Source: a virus
Direction: 5' to 3' (one strand)
IMG/VR virus record: IMGVR_UViG_3300042924_001250
Coordinates: 1 to 29,499 of that record
Length of the DNA stretch: 29,499 nucleotides
The position numbers and the translations under genes were made by a program. The notes below the pieces were generated by a model. The model saw nothing but the letters and a program-made list of their open reading frames with translations, made no database searches and was not told the DNA's origin. Shown piece by piece: positions 1-11,100 of the stretch; position 1 is the stretch's first letter; each line of letters begins with the position of its first letter.

Positions 1-2142
1 TAAACCAATTTCTACTAATGGCTTGACTCCAGTTGGCACAGGGTTAGGACCTAATAATGAGTCTATAGCAGCATCGGCAAGGGCGTGGCGAAGGCGAGTA
101 TTGTCCATCTCGTTCTCTGTTCCTTCTTTCATTACCTTGTTGACAGTCAGCTCTGGGATTGATTTAAAGAAGAAACTAGCTGATGTGTGCATTGGAAATA
201 ATAAACCATTGTCCATGCCAATAAACTTGGTAAGCGACTTAGGAATGTAGATATTACGCACTTTAGTTTGGTCATCTAGCTCTTCATAATCATCTTCTCC
301 GCCAACCGCCAATGAATAAAGAATGACGTAAAAAGAGAACAATGCTGCTGTATTACGTAGCTGTTTCAAGGCTGCTATCTTATCTTTTCCAGTGTATCCA
401 GACCCAGCCAAAGTCATTGCCAACACATCAATCTGCTGGGCATAGGCGTTCATAAAGGATACAGTCCTGGTCAAGAACTGGGCTAAACGGCCTGAACCAC
501 GTTTTTTAAAGTCAATAATGTTGTTTGCAGATATGAGAGCCTGCATTTGATCTCCGTTTGGAAATGCGCCGTCTTTACCTGTTTTTGTTTCAAGCAAGAC
601 ACGATTGTATATAGCTACACGCTGTGCCATATCTGAGGCATCGCCAATTTGATCTAATTTGCTTATTAGCTTATCTAGCTTGTTGTTTTCTAGTAAACCA
701 ATCTTTTGTTTTAGTTCCATTTCTGCAGTTCTAGCGTATGACTGAAAGCCACCTATTCCATAGGACTGTAAGAGTTCAACTATAGGATCACCGCCTTTTA
801 CTGCCTTTGCAAAACCAGCAAATACTTCGCCCCAGAGCTTGGTTGGATTCTTGACTCCAGAAACCAGCGCAGCTGTTGGGGCATCCATAAATAGCTGTCT
901 TACTTGGAACTCAGGCCATAGCGTAATACCTCTGCGTAAGCCGTTTGCCGCCATGCCAAGTATATTCATGCCAGGAATAGCAACGTCTTCCATACCTGTA
1001 ACAGACTCAGCAATCAGTGGATCTTTGATTTCAACAATAATTCTACGACCATTGCGTAAGATATTTAAACGAACTGCGCCATTCGTTGTAGATCCTTCTT
1101 TTGGAAAGACTGCTACCCTCCCTTTAATACGGGTTGCATAAGAATCAACTACACGGTTGGCGGCGTAGTTACGCATAGAGTTACGGGTAATGGTCATAAC
1201 GTTGTGAAGCATGTTATCCACAATGTCATCAATGTCCCTATTTACTTCGGTATCTTTAAATTTTTTCTCTTTGGCAATATTGGTATTGCTACGAACACTA
1301 CCCATAGTGGTATTGTCGTGAACGTCCTCCATGTCATCTTGGATGCGATACCAAGGAACATAATCTTTAATGCCTTTTAGCCGTTCTGCACGTTTCTTGC
1401 TAATGATCTTGCTGAACAACATCATGTCAATCATATTTTGATTTACTTTGGTCCAGTTCTCCATCATCGTGCGTAGCTCTGGATTTTTTTCATCTAATTT
1501 GCTGTAGAAATCTATTTGCTTTTCAGTCATGCGAACCTTCTTCTTCGCAATACCGATCTGCTTCAAGTCTTGTTTGGCATCTAAGAGGTCATTAAGAATT
1601 TGATTAAGCTGATCTTCCGCTAGTTCTGGCGCACGGCGCTGCGCATCTAAACTAGCAATCTCCTGTTCTATTTTCTGGTATTCATCATTGATGCTTTTAG
1701 AGCGCTTGGCCTCAAAGAACATTTGAATCATGTCGTTTGCGCGTTGCTCACCTTCTCTGGCTATCAACTTCGACTTTTCAATGATTACGTTAGCCATAGA
1801 GAATGGGCGTTTGATTGCTTGGAACATCTGGCTATCTATATTGAACGCCAATGATCCCTGTCTAATAACTTCTACGGCAATATTGCCAGCGTGTAAAGCA
1901 TTGGTAATAGCAATAGAAGCCATGGCTCTACCTTGACCATCACGCAGCTTGCCAGCAAAACCAGCTGCCTTTTGGTTAATTCTCTCCGCCAATTCCAAGC
2001 CAGCACCAAACCAGACGTTCTTATTACGAACATAGGTAATGCCTCGGAGTAGTTTGCCACTCATGGCTTTGTAGGCCATGGCTGGAGCATCTATGGTGTT
2101 GTCGTAGGCTTGTTTTGCCTGTTTTGCACCGCCAAGTAAAGT
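1..2142 (-). other. Helical C-terminal part of the giant protein with hydrophobic segment (LPD38-like?)
   Basis: Residues ~3740-4453. The stretch is mainly predicted helix, with charged coiled-coil-like runs around 3890-3990, the motif DYVPWYR at 3999, SDMAQRVAIYNRVL further on, and one strongly hydrophobic run at 4339-4352 (LFSFYVILYSLAVGG). DYVPWYR-type motifs and the C-terminal FLTRTVSFMNAYAQQID run resemble the large polyvalent-protein-associated domain I remember as LPD38. That name needs a profile search. A membrane-inserting role in ejection is possible but unproven. Confidence 0.5.
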
Positions 2143-5100
2143 GTCTTTTACTGTAGATGAAGCCCTAATTGGAGTGTTATTAAAGCCATCTTCTGCAAAT
2201 TGCTTATCAAATTCGTCTACTTTTTCTTCGGCATCTCTACTAAAGTACCCAACCCTGTTTTCCCGTTTTTGTTGCTGACGTTCTTTGTTAATCTCTGCTT
2301 GAGTTTTTACTTTTGCTGCTTCTAAAGATGGGAAGCTGACCGCACCCTTACGATCAAAATAGTTTTCGGCAAAGTTTAATAGTTCAACAATATCTCTATC
2401 AGAGAAGTTAATGGTAAATCCTTGGCTTCTTAACCAATTGCGAATGGCTTGAATAACACGCTGTATCAGCCCTATTTTGTACATGCCACGTTCTGCCATG
2501 TTTGCTACTATTTCTTTTGCCCTACGCTCTGGTGATAAGCCAGGCTGTGTTCGATCTACTTTGGCAGCTATCTCTTTAACAATGCGAGAAGTCTTTTCTA
2601 GACTTTGAACATTCTTAACCAAGTCTGCCATTAGCTTTGGTCCCAGCATTTCTTCTAAAAGGGCGTGACCAATAGCCTCATGCGCCAATACTTCCTGTAC
2701 TCTTTTTGCATTTGGTAAGTTATCTGCAATTAAGTAAATGGTTCTACCAGACAGCCACATTCCTTCTACGTCTGCTGGTGCAGTATTGTCTGGCAATTCA
2801 TCTACGGATTGAAGAACATTAATCGTAATTCCTTTTATAGGAACAACCTGTGCTTGAACAGCTTCAACCGTTTGTCCGCCTTCTGCAGGACCTCTTGACG
2901 CTAAACCTTTTTTACTTTCGCTATCGTCAAATTCAACTTTCATTACTTCACGAGCAAAAGTAGCGTTGTCTGCCTCTACTGTAGCTGGGTAATTTTTATG
3001 TAAGAACTTAACTAAAGCTATGATTTTTTCTGGATCTGTTAGTGAATCGCTACCAGACATCTCATATGCTTTGTTACCCTTTTTAGCAAGGCCACCTGGA
3101 ATCAAGTTTTTAATTGCTGGGGATGTTATTAATTTTTTTGGAACATCTCCTGCAATCGTTACTTTAAAACTATTTGGTCTATAAGTATCAATACGCAACT
3201 GCCATGATTGTGCTGAGCCACGCAATATAACGCCACCCATATTGCCTACGCTTTCATCATATTTTGGCAAATTAGGAAGCATTAAAGACTGCAAGCTATT
3301 ACTTAAATCTTTATATGATTCAAGTTGAGTGCTCTCATATTTTTTCTGTAATAGGGAGTCCCAAACGGCTAACAAATATTGAACCGCTGACTCTGGATTT
3401 CTTAACCGAATTGCTTGTTCGCTAATTGCGACTGGCACATACTTTGATGGCATGACTACGCCAGATATTGCTTCTTTAGTATTGTTTAATGTAAATTTAG
3501 CAATTTCACCGCCACTGGAATCAAACAACTGGGCAGCCCGTAATATGTTTCCTAGAGCTATGTATCTAGTGGTTCTTCCGCCAGTAACCGACTTCAGTGC
3601 AAACCAATCCTCTAAAGGAGGGTTTCTTGAGGGATAAGATCGTTCAATTGATGTGCCTTCTAATGTTGCTAAAGTGGGAGATATCCTACCTTCAGGAATA
3701 TTCCGTTTGATAATAATTTGGAAGTTAGATGGCGAATAAGGATTACCAGTCTTGGACTTTCCTATTCGTGTTTTATCTACCTTAATTCCTATAACTACAG
3801 CAGCAGATGGAACACTGTTAAGTATAAAAGAGTCAAATCCATTTCCAATGGCAAAAGTGTCACTCAATGCCAATAGAGTTCTATCTTTGCGTTCATTAAG
3901 TGTGGCAAATTGATTATCTAACGCTGTTTTTAGCTTGTTTAACTCTTCTATATCTTTTTCAGTAGCTGTTGGATTTTTTATATCCTCATCAATTTTTTGC
4001 TGTTTAAGAACAATTTGGTTTCTTACTTCAATGTAAACGCTGTTTAACTCTGTCTCTATTTCATTGACAACTTCCTGAGCTGTCCTTCCGTTCAATGCAA
4101 AACTGATGTCATCTTTTATGTTTTGGACAGTCGGTATTGAGCCGATAATATCCACGTTAAACTGTGCCATTACCACATCAGTTAAAAATGGATTGGAACT
4201 ATCTAAACCTTCTTCAATTAAGTTTTCTTTAATGATTTCAGCTTCTAACGGCAATACCCTTCTTTCTAATGCGTTAGTTCCTGTAGCATTTCTGAGATCT
4301 ATTGCCGCTATATAACTAGCTTCAATGGAATCAAAAAATTCTTTTTGGTCTACCGAAGACAGCAACCCTGCTGTACCTGAAGCCGTATGAGCCAAGTCCG
4401 ATCCAGCTGCGTCTGCAGGGTCTGAATATTGATTTACATTTAGAAATGCTTGTATGTCTGGGTGTTCATTCAAATATTCGGCTGTTGCTACATCGCCGTA
4501 CATATTAATAAAATCTACTCCATCAACCTTTGTACTGCTAGATCCACCAGAAGTATTTGACTTTAGGCTAGACAATTTTTTACGCAACATGGCTAAGATT
4601 CGTCTCTCAGCTGGTATTCCAGTTGCTAACATAGTGAATGAAGGCCATTCAACTTGACCTGTTCTATGTATTCTTCCTAATAACTGAATGAAAACACTAA
4701 TATCTCCATGCGGCTGCAGAACAATCATATGCCGTGGGCGTTGATCAAATGCATCTACTGAGGCATGCAACGAGATTCCAGTTGCGCCTGCGGAGTTAAT
4801 GATCAATACATCAATTGGTCCTGCCTTAGATTCCTCGCCATTTTGATATGACGAAATCATACTTGTACGACTAGGATTGTCTAAAGTTACATACTTTGGT
4901 ACGTCTCCAGAATAGTCTATTCCGTTTTTTCTACCTGTAATTTCTTTTACAACTAAGTTTCTTGCTTTTACCCCTTTAGGTGGCGTATCTCCAACGTGAG
5001 TTTTTCCATCAATAGTCCATACATATTTTTGTTCTAACTCTGTACGTATGTAATCAATTGGTGCTGCTGGCAAATCAGATTGGAAATTTTCTAACGCATT

Positions 5101-8100
5101 ATCAACGTTCTCATATCCAGCTCGGATACTTGGCGGCATCAAATCGTTAGGGATAAATACCACTTTATCCATTTCTTTGTCAACGGAAGATTTTAACGTT
5201 ACTTTTGTGGTGGATTTTACGGCACGGCGAATTAATGTTTGCCATCCAAAGTCAGGAATTTCATCGCCTTTTTTAATGTTGTTTTGTGCAACAAAATCTT
5301 CTAATGCGCTGCCATTGGTGCTTTGCAATCCAACAACTACTTTTTCATTGTTGTTAAGTTTGTCAACAACCATGTCTACAGCAGTTTGAGTTTTAGTCGA
5401 AAGTAGTAAAGAACCTATGTAGTTATGCACAACAGCCGTAAATGGAGTGCCTTTTACTTCTTTAAATGCTAGTGGTCCAACTTTACCTATATACGCTCCT
5501 GGAGGACCCAACTTAATTACTGCCTCTGTGCCAGCAGCAGTTTTTATCCATTCTTTTAAAGCTCGATCTGCATTGACTAAAGATCTTAGTATTTCTGTAA
5601 CTTTGTCAACTTCTCTAGTATCTCTGGCAGTGTTCTTATCATCAATAACAAAATCCATTGTTACGCCTTCATACGATCTTTCTCGGCGTATCATTGAGCC
5701 AGACTCTACCAACATCTCTGAAGATATTTGTTGCAACACATCGGTTTTAACGCCTTTACCAAACAAGGCTGTTAAGTCTTCTGGAGTATCTGCAGCGTAA
5801 CGTAAATTTGTATGAATATACAACGGCATGTTATCTGGACGTTTTGCAAACGTAGCAGATAAGTAAACAGTTGGCGGCGGCTTCCAACCTTCAGGCGTTT
5901 CTTCATCTTTGCCTAACAAATTTTCACCTGTTAACAAAGACATAAAGAAAGCATTTTGACCCATTGAGTCTTTGTCGCTTGGCGTACCAGCAGCGTTATG
6001 GGCTTCGTCCATAATTAATACAGCGTCTCCACTTGCGACTAAAGATGCTATTGCTGCTTGTCTTGCCGAAGATCCTGTGCCACCGTTTAACTGAGAATAT
6101 GAAGTAAATAAAACATCTTTACCAGGAGGTAATTTTTTATTTTTTGTAATGTATTCAACTAGTTTTTTGCTATCGCCTTTACTTTCATTGTTTTCAAAAA
6201 CTAATTCAGTTTTTCCTTCTCCAACGTCTTTAATTATTTTTGATTTAGAGTTAGTCATTGCTACTTGAATATCGCCGTGACCAATGTTCATTAAGTCTGC
6301 ATACATTGCGGTATACAAAGAATCACTTAGGGTAACAAAGACGGGAACTTTTCCTTGTTTCTTTGCCCAGACAATCATGGCGGCAGCTGTTCTACCTTTA
6401 CCTACGCCCGTATCGTCTCCAATAATGAAGCCTTTTCCAAGTTTATTAGCTTGGATTGCTAAACCTAATGCATCAATTTGATAGCCAGCAAGACCCTTTG
6501 CCATTTGCTGAATAGAGGAATAGCCTAGTTCTTTAGCAACAAATTCATCTATGTTGCCAACTTGGGCTTCTAAATTCTCTAACGCTGTATACGCATGTTG
6601 TGATTGAGCACGAGGTAGATAAATACCATCACTTGCAAATCTAGACTTACCTAAATAAACAACCCTTGATTCTGTATCAATTGGTTCGCTTTGTACTGGC
6701 GTTTGATTTTTAGGTCTTCTTTGTATTGTTGTTCTTAATTCATTAACATACGTTCTTAAATAATCTTTAATTGGATTACCAAATTTTTTAATTAGTAAAT
6801 CATAAACTGCTTGAATACGCTGTTTAGTATCTGTAATTTTTTGTCCAACAGCTTCCCAAACTTTTTGAATGATTGGTTTTACATTGGCGTACTCTTGATC
6901 GTCTTTTCTGGAATAAAGTCCGCTATTAGGATCATTGCTAGTATTTTTTTTATTTTGAGCTATGCGATCCATTGCTTCTTGAGCTTGCTTATCTAAACGC
7001 TCATCACTGTCTTCTGGGGTTGGCTCTTTATTTGTTATTTCTGGAGCCTTACCATTTAATGCGGCGTCTAATTCATCAAGCAAACTTTCAAGTCCTAAAC
7101 CTTCTAACTCTTTAGGAATGACTGTTTTGGTTTTAGCTGTTCCTTTAGGTGCTCTTGGACCGCTAACACCTTTAGGCGTTCCTTTTGGTGTTGTTGTTTC
7201 TGTTTTAAGTTTTTTACCTAAATTATTAAATATATCGTCTAACTCTAGGTCAGAAAGTCCTCCCAATTCAGAGCCTGGTTCTCCACCAGATATATCGCTT
7301 CCTTCAGCGGTGCTGGGTTCGCCACCTCTGGGTCCCCCTCGTTGATCTTCTCCGCTATCCTGCTGTTGTTCTGTATCACGAACTCCACCAGCTGTTCCAC
7401 GTCCGCTGGATTTGGGAGGTACGTTGACCCCTCCTGTCGGAGATAATGGTTCGCTGATGCCAGCGCCCTTTCCAGTCCGCCCCACTCCTCCGCTAGGTTC
7501 GCCATCTTGGAGATTATCGCCTGTTGGTACTGTTCCGCTTGGTCTATCTGCACCGCCAGCAGGTCCCCGTTGTTTTCTGGTACCCACCACGACTTTTTCG
7601 CTACGATCACTGGCTTGAACATATCTGCTCCATAATTCATCAAATGACGTTAGTCTGTTGACAACAAAGTCACTTGGGTAAACATTGTCCGTTTGACTTC
7701 TTCCAGCAATAATCAAGACACGTAACGGAAAAGACGCACCTTGTTTACGATATAAATTTCCAGCAAGTTCAAAATGGTCGGCAACATTGTAATTGCTGTA
7801 TAACCAATCCAAAAACACTTTATCTGTTGATGTAATAGTGTTTGGCTTTGTATGAGATCCCAGTAGCAAAACTGCTCTACCGTCATTTGCCATGGTCCTC
7901 AGTGATTCGGCAGCAATGAGTTGATCTGTCGTGCCAATCTTGTAATTTTGTCCTGTCCAAGACTTAACATCTACAGGCGATGGAAGTGATCCGAATGGAG
8001 GGTTTGCAAGAACTACGTCTACCTTTTGGTCTTGTATATCCTTTATTTTTACTAATGCATCCCCTTCAATTACATCTCCCATTTGCATTAACTGTAAATT

Positions 8101-11100
8101 GGTAACACGGTGTGGGTCTATTTCTATGGTTGTTACGTTTTTAGGGTTAGCTGTAACTACCAGCATTCCATTACCGCCAGTTGGATCTAATACTGTTGTA
8201 GTAGATTTAACACGAGATAACATGCCAGCAAGGTACGCAATCGGCAGTGGCGTAGAGTACGCATTATTGGATACGCTTAATACTGATTTAACATCTAATG
8301 AAGGTTGATTTTCGTATAAGCCAAGAATATGGTCATAAATAGCTTTGGTATCAGAGCCTTCTGCTCTCATATCGGTAATGACTTGGCTAATGAACCGTAC
8401 AGCTGCCGCCTCAAAATCTTCTTGAGTTTGTTTTAACTTAACTCGATCACCCTCAAAATCAGCAATCTTGTAATTGTCTATTTCCCTTTGGTTTTTGGCA
8501 GGGTTGAATCCCAATAACTCAGGGGATTGCAAGTACGCTTTGATGCCATATTCAGCTAGTTCACGGTTGTTTTTAGGCCACCACCCTTGACGCATGTGGT
8601 AGAACATTGACTCAGCCATCGAGCCATTTTTTATTTCGGGCCACTTAAACAAGCCCATCTCTTCCATAATGGCATCAATACGTTGTGCCATGTTAATAAT
8701 GCTTTGGTTCACCTTGCTAATTTGCATTAGTCGTGGTGTTAATATCTCTTCTTGTCCGTCACGCTCTTCTTTGGCTTGCTTTGCTTCTGCTTCTGTCTTA
8801 AACCAATTTAAACCGCCCAGCCGACCACGATCAAGGTAATACTGATCAACTACTACATACCCTAACTCTTCAACTTCAATAATTTGATTTTTTAGTTTGT
8901 ATGTTTTTATCTCTAAAGTTTTGGGATCAATTTGATCCAACATCTGTTGGTATATTGCATTAATTTGAGGGCGTTCTTTACCAGCTGGGTAAGTAGTACC
9001 AAGATAGCCATTCTTTTTAGTTACATACCCATCCGCTACTGTTGGCCCAACTAGGTATGGAGATCCGCCTTTTGCTAGATCAAATATCAAAGATTCAAAA
9101 GATCTAGATAATAGCTCTACTCCAGTGCTCCAATATGGCTTCTCTCTGCCTCTATCTAATGCCAAAGCATCTTTGTAATATTGCGTCTCAGTAAAAGAGT
9201 TAGGATAGATTTGAGCTTCGCCATACCGACTATTTGAAATAGCATCAAAGAATGCTTTTTTAGGCGGCGTATTACGGTTGTTTTCGCTATTCGCTGTATT
9301 GGTTAAGATTGAGCGTAAATTAGCTTCTACTTTTTCTACAGTGATCATTCTCTGTAAAGTAGATGCGGTATCGCTCATTAAAACTTTTCCGTTAGGAACT
9401 AATCTTAAATTCCAATCTAATGCGTGTTGCCATTCATGGCCTAGTGATCCATCACCTTTTGTCTTTGTTAAATTGATCTCATTCGCTCCAGGAACAAAAT
9501 GAGCAGCAGTTTTGCCACCACGTCCCTGTGCACCTACAGCTAGTTTTAACTTTTCATTTAAACCTAACATTTCTGGCGCTATACCAGCAATGTCTGCTAA
9601 GTCATACATTGCATCGTAAATTGCGTTTAGATGGGCTGTACGTTCTGATTGATTAACCCAGTTACCAAAATCAATACCGCCTGGTAAAAATTTAAATGTT
9701 TGCAAAAAGTCTTGCACATCTACATCTCGACCCTGCCGATGGTCACGCATACCACGGCGGATGATGTTACCTAACTCTGGTGGAGTTTCTGCGTCTTTCT
9801 TTACAATTCGATTTGTTTGATCAGTAGAATTTTCATCAAGACTAAACAAAGAATATAGTTTGGGAATAAATTGATTCAGCCTTACATCTTCAATTTTATT
9901 TTTTAGATCTATACCTTCTGGTGTATATATATCAGGTGTTCGGTCTGCATTCGTATCCTTTATATACTTTGTCATCAATGCATCATATAAAGGGGTAACG
10001 CCAGAATGCTCATTGAATACAGCTTGTAGGGTTTGTAAAGCCGTTACATAATCTACTAATAGTTTTCTAACTAACTCTTCTTTGCCATCATCTATGACTA
10101 ACTTGATGGCTTGACGATATCCTGCTTTGGAAGGAATGTAAGTATTAAACTGTCCGCCAGCTCTTGAAGGCAGATTGATTAACTCAAAAAGATAGTCTCC
10201 AGGTGACTTTATTTTAGATACTAGCCCCTCCTTAAACATCATTGCGCCAAATGTATTTTTTGGATTCGATTGAATATCTAATAGTTTTTTGGGGCTTGCC
10301 AGATCTAAGAGTTCAGTTACCAGCGCATCTTTTTGTTTTTCTGTAGCGTCTTTTGGTAACGGAGCAGCAGTAATCTGTCCTTTACGGTTGTTAAAAAACT
10401 CAGCCCCACCACCTTGTACACTCACTTTTTCTGGATTGTATAGTGCAGATATCGTAATTCTTTCAGGACCTACATAGGCTGCACTGTCTGTTGTTGCTGG
10501 AACCGCTCTGTCAGTAATGCGGAATTTGTTCTTAACTAACTGCTCTTCCATTTGACCTACAAGACTTAATTCAACTGGAATACGCAATAGCATCTCTTCT
10601 GGGAAGATGACTGGATGTAAATTTTCATCAACAGCATGACCGTATAAGAGTGTTGCAACCGCATCCGCATTGCCAGTTTCCATGGCAATCTTCATTGGGT
10701 TTGTATTTAGTTCAGCTATCTTCTTTTTTTGCTCTTCTTTCTTAGCTTTTTCTTCCTCGGCAGCCTTCTTTTCTTCTTCTTTGGCTTTTTTCTCTTCTTC
10801 TTTGGCTTTTTTTTCTTCTTCAGAAATTTCTACCTTTGGAGGTTTAGGTTCTTTGGGGCCAACTGGGGCTGCGGGACCTCCTGTAGGCTTCTCTTCTATT
10901 GGAACATCAATAGTCTTGGCTTTAATCTTGTATTGCCAAGGAGTTGTAAATGTTTTGTTTAAATACTCTTTAGCTTCTTGTTCGCTATTTAAATCAACTT
11001 TGTCTACACGACCATTGGCTTGGCTTCCTGTTTTATAAACAACAAACCAAATTTGCTTTTTCTTTGTTTTAACAGGAGCAGCTGGTCCACCCATAGGAAC

